From the NCBI RefSeq assembly GCF_010093815.1, contig NW_022985560.1:679501-743500 (forward strand): 64,000 nt of DNA, given 5' to 3'. The stretch comes from Pseudovirgaria hyperparasitica. Its lineage: Eukaryota > Ascomycota > Dothideomycetes > Acrospermales > Acrospermaceae. Positions 53,240-64,000 of the stretch are shown in pieces (the first letter of the stretch is position 1; each line of letters opens with the position of its first letter). Under the pieces are notes generated by a model, which was not told where the DNA came from, did no database searches, and saw only the letters and a program-made list of their open reading frames with translations. Made by a program: the position numbers and the translations under genes.

Positions 53240-55773
53240 GGTTCAGATATCACGTCCTGGGTGAGAGGATGGTGGATGATGAGGATGATATAAAGGTCAG
53301 AGACAGTGCTGGAACAGAGTATGGTGGTAGTCCGAGAGAGAGAGAGAAAGACCTTTAAATGGCGGTTGATGACGGAGAATTTGGCGAATTGTTGACGCAG
53401 GGATCCAAGTTTCCAGGTGAGAGACAGAGAGAGGCAGCAGACGCAGGTTCGTAGATGCAGCGGAGAAAAGGGAAGCAGTATTAGTGACACGGGAAGGTAG
53501 AGGGCGGCAGGCCAGGTATATGAAACTTGGGACAGTCGGATTGCGGAGAAGAAGAAACAAAGTGATTGATGGAGTGATGATTAGTGTAGTGGTCAGAGGA
53601 GGAGGAGGAGGAGGAGTGGAAAGTAGAGTAATTAGCGGTCGAGTCGGAGGGGGGCTTTGTTGTCAACAGCTCATACGCAGGCCAGCAAACTCGCTTCTGC
53701 GAGGTGAGGTGTTTCTAGAGGGAGGTCGGACAGGAGTGGTAGAAGAAGAAGCAGGACTAATTAGGGCGGCTTACAGGGCGGGGTTGACAGGAAATGCAGT
53801 GTTCAATTGGAATGCTGCAAGTCTGGCGTCAGCGGCATATTATAGTGTTGGCAGCCTTGTAGCAAGAGGCGTGGGTGGACGATGATGATGATGAGGAGGA
53901 GGAGGAGGAGGATGCCGATGATGATGCTGATGATGCTGATGAGGATGCTAATGATGATGGGAGCAGAGAGACGCCTCTTTTGGTCGCGGGCGAAAGTATA
54001 AAGTATAAACGGCTACTAATTACCTACTAGATACTATTACCTACTGCCTACTACCTACTATACACTATTACAGTTACAGTGGAATGACTACTACTACCTA
54101 CCCATCGAGCCAACAGGCCAGTCAGTCAGCCCTTTACCGCCCTTGATTAATGGATTAGGTTGGTTTGGGGGGCGGGGGTAAAGGCAGAATTGTTCGGTTC
54201 GCGGCGTCACGTTCCGCAAAGCTTCTTTAGGCGCGGCGGCGTAGTTGAGAGAGCAGTACTCGTTCTGGACTGTTTGTGGTGCCTGGAAGTTTGTGATGTT
54301 GGAAGTGTCTTGACTCGTGCGGTCCACAGCCTAATTACTAGCTGGGATGAGGGGAGTTGTCAGAAGGGAGTAATAGTAGTAGGTGGACACTGGGGGCACG
54401 AGGTGGGCCAAAGTCGATGTGCAAGTCATCAGTCGGGACGGGAATGGAGATCAGGATTGGTGATGGACGATTAGACAAATGCCACGACCGAACTGAAATC
54501 CAGTATCGATCATCACCACAACACTCACCCTGTTGTTTAATTAATTACTTGCAGTAGCAGCAGCAGCAGCAGCACAAATCGGTGGTTCATTGGGGGGGGG
54601 GCAGATGTGATGATGATGGACGGGGAATGGCTGGCTTGGAGCGAATGGATCGTCGCCCGATAGCTAACAGGCATCAGGCATCAGCATCAGGCAGGTAGAT
54701 TACGGTAACACGCCCGGTATTCCATCCATATAACGCCTAATTACCTGACTAATGCCGTATCCCTAAATGCAGCAGTCTGCCACACGCCGCAGCACAGCTC
54801 GTTTTATTCGATAAGTAATTAAACATCCTTGGTAAGGTTAAGTTTGGCCTGAGGACCTGACTCACCCACTCACTCACTCACTCATGAACGCCGGCGGCAC
54901 ACCTTTATCCCCAAAACCTTGAACCTTCACTCAACAACCCCAACATCTGCATCCTCATCCTCCTCATCATTCAGGCCGTCGATAACAACTTTGCCTTTTC
55001 TTTTCCCCCCCTTGCCGCGCAATACCGGCCATCCAGTCAGGACCCCTGCCTACCCGACCCCGTCTGACAAAGCGCTCTCTTCACACACATAATGTACACG
55101 TACGTATCCATACGCCTCTAATAGTTAGTCCAGGCAGGTAGTCAGTCAGTCGGTCCGCCAGCTGTTGAGTGTCGGGTCACACGAGCTTGCTGCCTTGCTC
55201 TTGCCTCTTCGCAGACAAAATGGCCATTGTTGCATTCACAGTGATTGCCCCATATAGTATATTATGATTAGTGTGCGGGTTGGGCCAACATACTACACAC
55301 ACACATACACACACACACATACACACATACATACACACATACATACACACATACATACACACTATACAGTATACGGTATGTGTACACTAGCCGCGTCACC
55401 TGAGAGTTGCCTGCTGCTTGCTGCTGTTATTCTTTGTACTATGCCATGCCATGCCATGCCATGCATATACTCCTCTCCAATCACGCCCTCACCACTCACC
55501 ACTGCTGCTGCTGCACCGACTGGTCCGTCATGCGAGACCGGAGTCTGACAAGGACAAGAGCCGCTTTCTGCCTCGCATACTAATTACCCAGTACCCCAGT
55601 GCCGCATTGCCATAGTATACCCGCTGGCGAGGCAATTCATCCACCCATCCGTCCATCCATCATCCGTCCATCCATGTATCACCACTGCAACATCCTGCCA
55701 CCCTAGTTACACGTCCATTGCACACACACACTCAACTCAGTGCTACACATCTGTCAGCCTCGTCATTGTACGC
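53240..55773. other. Long intergenic region with many simple repeats
   Basis: 2.5 kb without a supported gene between two minus-strand genes. Visible repeats: GAT/GAG triplets at 53881-53960, CTACTAC-like units at 54015-54095, CAG triplets at 54553-54570, ACACAT/ACAC runs at 55295-55362, TGCCA pentamers at 55441-55464 and CCATC-like repeats at 55640-55675. A plus-strand frame at 53484-53885 is antisense to nothing but has no motif and is encoded by purine-rich DNA. Confidence 0.6.
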
Positions 55774-57709
55774 TCATGTCGCCGCCCAAGCTCTGCCGGC
55801 CTGCCAAATACTTACATCCACATCCTCCCAGCCACGGCCCTTGACCTTTGAGAGCTCCTCCATGCTCATCACCTTGCCTGTCGTGACTAAAACACAGCTC
55901 GTCAACACCACTGCCACCTTCAATAAACTCAAGTTGCGTAGTTAGAACTCACAGTAGCCCGCGTGGATCTTGGCGTCAATCTCCACTCGACTGTCTTCCG
56001 GAATCATCTCGTCCGGAATAGGCACTCGCTCGTGAATCGGAATCCCCTGCTCGACGATCGCGTCATGCTTCATGCTACAAACGGCTACGTCAGTTGTTCG
56101 TTCTCTGTATCACCACTCTGCCCGCCATCCCCCGCGTCATACGTACTTTGACATACTCAGCATACGGTCAATCTTTGTGATGCCGAGCCAGTGTAGGATC
56201 TGTGTGACCGTCAGTCCCCCCCAACCCGCTGCCATCCGCCATTTTGTTGCTTACATCGGGCATGAGCGCTTGGAAGCGCATGTCCTTTACGCCGGCAATG
56301 TTCTCTGTCCTCTGGAAGTATTCCGATGCCTTGTCTGTCCCACGCTTGCGCGCGTTGTACACCAGGTATTTCGTCACCTCGCCCAGCGCTCTTCCTTCCT
56401 TTCTAAAGTATATCACTACCCCGCTGCCGCCCTTCTGTGCCTCCTTGACTGCTTCCTCCACGCCGAAGATCAGGTATGGCCGACAGGTGCAGATGTCGGA
56501 CCCAAAGACGTCGCTACCATTACATTCGTCGTGAACGCGCAGTGCGAGTCTGACGCTTGCGTCTGCCATCTTGGCCGGATCGCCAAAGCAGTACACCGTC
56601 AAGCCTCCAATCGGTGGCAGGAAGAGCTTGATGTCGCTACGCGTGATGAGCTCGGGATAGGAGCCTCCAGTCTCTTCAAAAAGATGTCGTCGCAGCGTGC
56701 CCTCGTCTACCTCACAGTCAGCACTTCCGACCTCCGTCACAACCACAAGACAATCTATTACCTATGCCAAACCTCTCTGCCACGCCGGGAAGATACCATA
56801 CTGGTTCCACGGCAAACTTGGTGACATTGAGCTCCCCAGTCTCGTTCAGACAGATCTTGCCGTCGGGCACAAGCCGTCCTGCTTTGACGCTATGCTCCAA
56901 CTCGGGCAGCTTCATGTGTGCTTTCGTGACTGCAATCGTCGGACGGATCTCGACGCCATCGTTGTTGATGGCATCTTTGTAGAGCCACGGCGCGAGGTGA
57001 CCGAGTGGGTCCATCGACACAATCTTCTTCGGGTCGCTCCATTGCGGGAACGGCCCAATATCTGCGGCTGGCTCGGTATTCGTAAAGTCCGGCTTGTGGT
57101 CGACATCGAGATTCTTGCTGGCAACGGCGAGGGCATGGTAGATGGAGTAAGACCCACCGTGTGCACCAATCGCTTTGCTTTGAGGTTAGCAATGTACATG
57201 ACACTAACCGGGAACGGACACTTACCATTGCGACGCTTGATAGTGTTCTGGTGCCTTGAAACGACTACAGGTCCTCTGACGTTTGGGTCTTTGTGACCCC
57301 AGTTCATTGGGAAGGGGTCAACGCCCGACTGTCCAGGGTGAGTGGTCAAGATGATCTTGGACGAGAAGCTTGTTCGTCGAAGGCTGTCAGTATCTGGCAC
57401 TGCTGGCGAGGCTTCATTGCGATCTGCAGCAGCCGTTGAGGCTGGGCCCTTGGAGGCATCTCCCTTCTGGTCCGCCGCCACGGCAGCAGACGCACCATTG
57501 CTTGGTTTGGCAGCGGGCAGAGCGGAGTCATGGACTTGCTTGACGCCCGCGAGTATGTTCACACGACCATTTATAGCATCTATGGAACTTGCCAGATTCG
57601 CATTGTCTTGTTGCAATGTCTTCAGGCTGGTCAGGACTTCAGCGAGCAGGCCTGCTACGTCTTGGGATGCTGCTGGTGCTGGTGGTGGGGGTGGATTGGG
57701 AGCTGTCAT
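55774..57709 (-). CDS. URC1: GTP cyclohydrolase II-like protein, uracil catabolism URC1 type
   Basis: Six exons: 57709-57226, 57172-56762, 56706-56255, 56199-56147, 56074-55953 and 55886-55774, introns 53-72 nt; about 544 aa. The N-terminus (MTAPNPPPPPAPAASQDVAG) is a proline-rich lead into a short coiled coil. Next comes the URC1-specific half (HPGQSGVDPFPMNWGHKDPN, VVVSRHQNTIKRRNAIGAHG, SIYHALAVASK, GPFPQWSDPKKIVSMDPLGH), and then the GTP cyclohydrolase II (RibA) core with the zinc cysteines Cys360, Cys371 and Cys373 (C-x10-C-x-C) and YFRKEGRALGEVTKYL, which holds the catalytic Arg/Glu neighbourhood. In Lachancea kluyveri Urc1 is needed to use uracil as nitrogen source through a pyrimidine route distinct from the classical reductive pathway; the exact reaction is not settled. 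The final exon end is uncertain: another GTAAGT lies after WEDVD. Not RIB1, because of the extra N-terminal half. Confidence 0.92.
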
Positions 57710-58687
57710 GGCGAACAACGAATGAACGATGATGATGATGATGAAAGCAATTTGGAGGTGCGATGGATGGAAACGGGGAGGCTGGATAGTGCAGAAAGGA
57801 GAGCAGCAGGTAGGTATGGTAACGCAGTAGTTGTCTGCGTCTTTTCGGGAGATACACAACAGCCCTGTGTGTATCACTTTTGGGGGTGGGGATAGGCTCT
57901 CGACGTAATCAACTGGCTTAGTCCCTCTGCAAAACAAAGCGTCCGTTTCTCGATGGAATTACTTTCTGTGTGTCTGTGTGTGTGTAGAGTTTAAGATGGG
58001 AGGACCTCGAGCTACCCCTAACCTGTCAGACTTTGATTGAGGCTGCCAAGTGAATCTCTCTGAAGAAGAAGAAGAAGAAGAAGAAGAAGAGAAGAAAAGA
58101 AGGAGAAGAAGAAGGAGAAAGGAACAAGAAACAAGACCGAGGAGCCGCATTGCCCTTTATCTGAAATGGGATCCGGATGGGTATGCCACCTCAGCTGGTC
58201 AAAGCGCACCACCACCAACTGCAGGCCGCCCCTCGTGATTGCCCCCGGGTCGGGCGATTGCGCCTGAGTCTTGTTCACCGTCATTCACTGTCTGCCAGCC
58301 AGCCAGCCAGCCGTCGTTTGCCCCAGACATGCCGTCGGAGGATTGGGGGTGGTTTGATATTGGGGAAGGCGGCGGTAGGCAAGCTTGGAGATGGATGTAT
58401 TCGACTGCAATCAACACAGTCATGTCTAGTATCTAAATCATCATATTTAAACACACGCTGTAAACATTGCTGTTTGTTGTCCGTCTACAGCGGTAACCTC
58501 CGACTCCGACGATAAGCACGATAACGATCCATAGGCCCCCCAGTCCCAGAGGAGAAGCACGAAGCGTGCTACATACTACGCGTAGAGCTCCTCATCCATC
58601 GCCTCAATCCATCTCTATCCACATCCATACACATCACCACTAACCAACCAACCGCACCACCAAACACCCTCCCATCTCCATCCCACA
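57710..58687. other. Divergent promoter region between URC1 and ELF1
   Basis: About 980 bases. It holds a GAA-rich array at 58061-58120, a TGTG run near 57967-57985 and CCAG repeats at 58296-58312. No gene supported; frames here are repeat-driven. Confidence 0.55.
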
Positions 58688-59528
58688 ATGGTACGTTTCC
58701 CCCCCCTTTCCAAAACACACACTGCTACAAATCACAAACACTCACTCACTCACCCACCACCCCACAGGGCAAACGCAAAAAGTCCTCCCGCGGCCCCGTC
58801 GGGCCCAAAAAGGTACGCGCCTCTGCCCACCACCCCAAACAAATCCACCATCCTAGACTCGCGCGACGCCGACGACGACGACGACGACGACGACGAGAAG
58901 AACAAAACAAAGCTAAGAAACAAGGACCAACACAGCGCGAAGCCCTCGCCACAACATTCCAATGCCTCTTCTGCAACCACGAAAAGTCGGTGACGGTGAA
59001 GCTGGAGCGCAAGCTGGGCGTCGGCCAGCTGCTGTGCAAGGTGTGCGGGCAGACGTTTCAGACGAATATTAATTGTTAGTCGATGTCTATCTATCTATCT
59101 GTCGGGTTGAGTTCAGTTCAATTCGGTTCAGTTCAATTCGGTTCAGTTCAGTTCAGTTCAATTCGGTTCAGAGTTCAGTTTGTTTTCTGGCCTTTGCCCA
59201 GCCTGTCGCCTTTTTCTTTCGTATACGGATACTAACGTTTTACTGCGCTTCCTTGCCAGATCTGTCTGCCGCCGTCGATGTGTATGCCGACTGGGTGGAC
59301 GCGTGCGACGCCGTGGCAAAGGAGAATGCGGATGCGACGAGCAAGGATGGGCCTTTGGCGCTGGGTCGGCAGGGTGGGTTGCTGTCGCGACAGGGTGGTG
59401 GTGGTGGTGGTGGTGGTGGTGCTGCTGCTGCTGCCGGTGGTGGTGGAGCGACGGCTCGGGATGATGGGGATGGGTTTATAGTGGATGATGAGATGGATGC
59501 TGAGGGGGACTTTGGGGATGAGGAGTGA
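58688..59528 (+). CDS. ELF1: Transcription elongation factor 1 homologue (ELF1)
   Basis: Four exons: 58688-58690, 58768-58812, 58936-59074 and 59260-59528 (introns 77, 123 and 185 nt); 151 aa. The first coding exon is just the ATG: the donor GTACGT follows it at once and the next exon reads [15 protein letters not shown], the invariant ELF1 start. Exon 3 gives [20 protein letters not shown] and [16 protein letters not shown], a C-x2-C … C-x2-C zinc ribbon, and exon 4 [20 protein letters not shown]. All splices are forced by this conservation. A glycine/alanine run (GGT repeats, 59396-59440) precedes an acidic tail. ELF1 binds elongating Pol II together with Spt4/5 near the downstream DNA and helps transit through nucleosomes. 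Intron 2 contains a GAC microsatellite, intron 3 a GTTCAGTTCAATTCG array. Confidence 0.95.
59108..59180 (+). repeat. GTTCA/ATTCG minisatellite within an ELF1 intron
   Basis: About 70 bases of tandem 5-base units GTTCA with ATTCG interspersed (GTTCAGTTCAATTCG as higher-order unit) in the third intron of ELF1. Directly visible; it enlarges an intron that would otherwise be short. Confidence 0.8.
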
Positions 59529-59765
59529 GGAAGAGGCATATCAGGGGACTTGCGCAAAATGTATGAACCCAGTTTGGGGGTGTTTGTTGTGGGTTTGTCG
59601 TCGGGCTAGAATGGCGTTTGTGAAGATGGTTCATGGATGGGCTTATGGTATTGGGCAAAAATGAAACAATCGTTGATGTGGAGAGGAGGAGGAGGGGCGG
59701 GTATGGTATGGTATGGTATTGTATTGTATGGTATCATTTGGCACGATACGATACGCCATCTCCCG

Positions 59766-60726
<961 letters not shown>

Positions 60727-61516
60727 GGTGGGGGTTTTGGGACTGTTTTGTAATTCAGATGAGAGGGGCTTGTCACGGCAGCAAAGAAGAGTGGTGAATG
60801 AACGTTCGGGAGAGCGCCACGTGGGAGACGATTCAGAAGACGGGTGAGGGCAACACTGTGTTGATATATACACAATAGTATCGTGAACGGAGCTCGCCGT
60901 GGTGGTGGAAGGTCTCTGTATGGAAGCTCGCACGCGACAGAGCGCTGTGCGGCGCAAGCATCCACAATGTGAGACCAATGAGAGTGGATGAATTGTGTGG
61001 AAGTCGGTACCTTATTTGGCAGGCGGTGAATGTCTCCAGATGAAGTTGAGCGGCAGAATCGATTAGACCAATAGGACACCGACGTCACTGCAGGGACCAG
61101 CAGACCCTTCTCCTGTCGTCACTAACTACCTCTATTATTGCCTGTGCCACAAACTCACAAGCCACACTTGCTCGGCTTGTTTTCAATATACTGATCCGTC
61201 CGTCATTGTCGCATTGACTTTCTTTAGCAACTCAAACTTCACTTCACTTCCTCTCTTCATATAACTACCCCGAATCCTGCACACTACTATCACCCGGACA
61301 CACTCTCTCCCACTTGACATATCTGCAAACAATTCTCACCCTCTCAACGCCCTTCCAGCATAATCTGCGCTTTCTCCACCCCCCCCGCCTCAGTCCGCAC
61401 ACCGCATCCCGACGCGCCACGTCCACGTCCACAAACCGACTCAACAGCAGAAGAACAAATGTCGCCGACAGACAATCCCGGGACAATCACACTATAAAGA
61501 GTCTCCCTGAACTCAT
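60727..61516. promoter_or_regulatory. Divergent promoter region between FUR1 and the WAPL-like gene
   Basis: 790 bases between start codons. Pyrimidine-rich tracts on the plus strand at 61220-61400 fit the leader of the WAPL-like gene. No specific element recognised, no gene. Confidence 0.45.
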
Positions 61517-64000
61517 ATGGCATATTCCGTCATGCCTACTACCGGGGGCTTGCCACAACCACGCCGAAAGGTCGTCACCTACGGCCGAGCGAAGCGCGCA
61601 CCTTTCAACCCTCTCGGATTCGAGTCTCCGTCGCCTCAGAAGTTCAGACCACGGGGCTCGGCGACTGAGCGTGCTCGCTCGCCTTCTCCTGCTCGTTCGA
61701 GTCATGTTGGCCACAATGGGGCATCTACGCAGGCCGCACCCGAGGACGATGTCTTTGACGCACCACTCGCCGATGACGAGGGAGGACAACCGGCTTCAAA
61801 GGCTGTGCGCATGACGACGGTGACATCGCCGCGGCCACAGAAGAAGATTTCCCTGCCGGAACCTGCCGTCGTTGTTGTGTCGCGGCCAAAGCCTCAACAA
61901 CATGCCACCCAGCAAGCCCGCCCTCCTCCACCCGATGTTTTCGATGTCCCTGGCTCGGACGATGAAGAGCGTGGAGTCGTTCCCAGGTCAAAGGTAGCGA
62001 AGATTGACAAGTCAAGAGACGAGGTGGTGTCGCGGCCCAAGATCGCGGCCTCCAAGCCCATTGCATCAGCCAAGGTATCAGGGGCAAATGGCAGAAAAGC
62101 AAACGCGCCGATGGATTCGAGCGAAACACATACAAAGGAAGGAGGACATCAGACTGTACCGTCCAAGCCACGCTCTCAGCTCAACACAGCGGTCGTTGAG
62201 ATACCCTCCAGGGTCACCGAGGGAGAGAGCAAGAAGCGGAATGTGGATGCGCTGTCTGTATCAGGGCCTGGCAGAGTCAAGCAAAACCCGGACGCGCAGA
62301 AGGCGGATGGTAGCGTGTATGCTCGTTCCATCTCAACCGTTCAACCAAAGTCATCACATGAGAAAGGGTCTACGATGGACCGGTCCTCCACGCGGATGCA
62401 GCAGGAATCTGCAACCACCAGTGAAAGCCGTGCGTTGTCAACGAAACTAGGTCGCGCAAACGCAAAGGAATCGACGGCGCACAAGCCATCACAAAAGACG
62501 AAGAGTCTTGCATCAACAATTTCAAAATCGACTTCGGCAGTCCCGGACGCATCGGTCTTTGATGTGCCAACGACAGATACGGAGGATGAGACGGCCAAGC
62601 AGGACTCGGATGCTAAATACACTACGACACCAAAGGTGAAGAAAACAATACCGAGGGCTCGTTCACAGCAACCGGAAAAAGGTGCCCAGGAGTCTCGCAA
62701 CAAAAGGCGAAAACCATCTCCCAACGACGAACAGGAGACTTCAAGACGGCAACAAGTTCAGCAATCGCAATCAAACGGCGTTGTGGCAGAATCACACTCT
62801 CAGAAGAATTCGCGCATTGCACAGCATCCCCGTAGGGCTGGTTTGACTGGTGCTGCACGCAGGAAACCGCCTGTTAAGGCTTCATCATCACCAGCTAAAC
62901 TTCAGATACCGGTTGCACCGAATCCGGGCTTGACCAACATGCACGAACCCGAGGCATCTGGGCCATACGATGTTGAATTCGAGACCGAAATCAATCCGTA
63001 CGCGGCTGCATATCAGGACAGCGGGTCGCCTATGCATCTTGACGGCGCTGGATCAGCCACGCCAAAACAGAAAAGGTTGTGGAGTAACCTCCTCGGCGAC
63101 AACGTGGCGACACCCAGTCCAAGTCAGCTGAAGTTGCAAAAGCTTCAGCTAACCGAACGGCCCGAGAAGAGGAAATCGCCAGAAACCTTGAGTGGCGCGA
63201 CCAATCTCGACACTCGGCAAGGTAAACGGCGGCTCATAGACCGCCTCATCCAGTCCGAAGAGGAAGCAAGCGAGGACTCCAGTAGCGGTGACGAAAGCTT
63301 TCACTCCGTCCCAACAGAACCGATATCGTCTCAGTACGACTCGAGCCAAATCAGTGATCCGCCCGCTTTGATGCGACAAACGTCTTCCTTCAGAACAAAG
63401 CGCAGCGGGCCTACGGGAGCCAGGATAACGTACGCTAAACAGCGATCGCATCTGGAAGAGTCGATGGTCGAGGATGGCGACATATTAGGCGCCATCACTA
63501 TGGGCAGTCCTACTGACATGAAGCCCTCCGCCAAATCTTGGTCTCAGCCTCTCATATCTCGCTCTGGAGACACCTCCCACTTCGACATGGATGACGACGA
63601 CCTCAGCGATTCCGGGGCTGGGATGAAGAGTATCCATGAGCTTCGTATCGCGGGCGCCAACAGGCAGTTCAGCAACGAAGTCGACGCTCTATTCGAGGAT
63701 CTAGACCAGCCAAAGAAAGCATCGCTATCGAGTCGTAGAAGTGCCCTCATCAATCTGGGAGCTAAGCTGACTGACAAGAGGTTTGTCTCGAAGCTGCTCG
63801 ACAAGGGCTTGAGCAGACGGATCTTCAATGCTCACGTGGCCGATTATAGCCAGGATCCAATCCTCGGATTCGCCTTTTCGGCCTGCGTGGCCTTTATCCT
63901 GACTGCAGACAAATCCACCGCTGTCTTGGCGGATATTCGCGAGTCTGGCACACTCGAATGCCTCGCGAGCCTCCTTGATCGAACGGACGATATCGCTCAC
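61517..64000 (+). CDS. WAPL/Rad61-type cohesin release factor, 5' part (runs off the right edge)
   Basis: The frame is open without a stop from the ATG at 61517 to the last base, 828 codons, so the gene is cut by the window edge. The N-terminal 690 residues are disordered and polar (MAYSVMPTTGGLPQPRRKVV, many Ser/Thr/Lys/Asp) and contain three copies of a VFDxPxxD-E motif at residues 79, 141 and 347. From about 640 the protein becomes typical of fungal WAPL: GARITYAKQRSHLEESM, then SIHELRIAGANRQFSNEVDA and LFEDLDQPKKASLSSRRSAL, leading into the helical WAPL repeat domain (LINLGAKLTDKRFVSKLLDK, HVADYSQDPILGFAFSACVA). WAPL with Pds5 opens cohesin rings. No intron is visible so far. Divergent from FUR1. 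The label rests on these segments, read by eye. Confidence 0.85.
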   Translation, partial: MAYSVMPTTGGLPQPRRKVVTYGRAKRAPFNPLGFESPSPQKFRPRGSATERARSPSPARSSHVGHNGASTQAAPEDDVFDAPLADDEGGQPASKAVRMTTVTSPRPQKKISLPEPAVVVVSRPKPQQHATQQARPPPPDVFDVPGSDDEERGVVPRSKVAKIDKSRDEVVSRPKIAASKPIASAKVSGANGRKANAPMDSSETHTKEGGHQTVPSKPRSQLNTAVVEIPSRVTEGESKKRNVDALSVSGPGRVKQNPDAQKADGSVYARSISTVQPKSSHEKGSTMDRSSTRMQQESATTSESRALSTKLGRANAKESTAHKPSQKTKSLASTISKSTSAVPDASVFDVPTTDTEDETAKQDSDAKYTTTPKVKKTIPRARSQQPEKGAQESRNKRRKPSPNDEQETSRRQQVQQSQSNGVVAESHSQKNSRIAQHPRRAGLTGAARRKPPVKASSSPAKLQIPVAPNPGLTNMHEPEASGPYDVEFETEINPYAAAYQDSGSPMHLDGAGSATPKQKRLWSNLLGDNVATPSPSQLKLQKLQLTERPEKRKSPETLSGATNLDTRQGKRRLIDRLIQSEEEASEDSSSGDESFHSVPTEPISSQYDSSQISDPPALMRQTSSFRTKRSGPTGARITYAKQRSHLEESMVEDGDILGAITMGSPTDMKPSAKSWSQPLISRSGDTSHFDMDDDDLSDSGAGMKSIHELRIAGANRQFSNEVDALFEDLDQPKKASLSSRRSALINLGAKLTDKRFVSKLLDKGLSRRIFNAHVADYSQDPILGFAFSACVAFILTADKSTAVLADIRESGTLECLASLLDRTDDIAH

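Noticed and set aside
53484-53885. 133-codon plus-strand frame with polyglycine
   Set aside because: Purine-rich low-complexity DNA in the promoter of the small EF-hand-like gene; no motif, no ATG context or homology cue.

Overview
The window is nuclear DNA of a filamentous ascomycete (Pezizomycotina). Three things point this way: about three dozen short spliceosomal introns, mostly 47-120 nt with GTRNGT donors and a CTAAC-type branch site close to the acceptor; one gene per promoter on either strand with no operons; and a gene set that includes a GH7 cellobiohydrolase, a Zn2Cys6 regulator, fungal BUR1, BRE1 and BDP1, and an MDR-type ABC pump. A member of the Dothideomycetes is a guess from protein style, not proven. 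I found no rRNA, tRNA, CRISPR array, intact transposon or viral gene.

Layout. Positions 1-13000 form a loose, gene-poor stretch with accessory functions: an F-box/LRR-like remnant, an NmrA-like Rossmann protein, a small secreted cysteine-paired protein, a small Myb-like/basic nuclear protein, a five-intron GH7 cellobiohydrolase without a cellulose-binding domain, an ankyrin relic and a cyclopropane-fatty-acid-synthase-like methyltransferase. From 13400 onward core genes dominate: BUR1/CDK9 kinase, a secreted protein with a disordered tail, aspartokinase (HOM3), a large unrecognised protein, an unrecognised 247-aa protein, a membrane-protein remnant, a Zn2Cys6 factor, KAE1, an ABCB full transporter, BDP1 and BRE1 on a shared divergent promoter, a SNF2/STH1 remodeller, CWC2, a SARAF homologue, a small EF-hand-like protein, URC1 (GTP cyclohydrolase II-like), ELF1, FUR1 (uracil phosphoribosyltransferase) and the first 828 codons of a WAPL-type cohesin release factor that runs off the right edge.

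How the genes relate. Many of the core genes serve the RNA polymerase II and III chromatin cycle: BUR1 and BRE1 act in one pathway (Bur1 promotes Bre1-dependent H2B ubiquitination), ELF1 is an elongation factor, SNF2/STH1 a remodeller, BDP1 a Pol III factor and CWC2 a spliceosome factor. URC1 and FUR1, both assigned to the fungal uracil catabolic (URC) pathway, flank ELF1 within 5 kb, which is the most suggestive metabolic linkage in the window.

The intergenic DNA from about 40 kb rightwards is unusually rich in microsatellites with many different unit lengths. Gene models given as spliced structures were built by hand from splice signals, frame continuity and known family motifs; exon sums were checked to be multiples of three. 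Base-level coordinates may be off by one or two.
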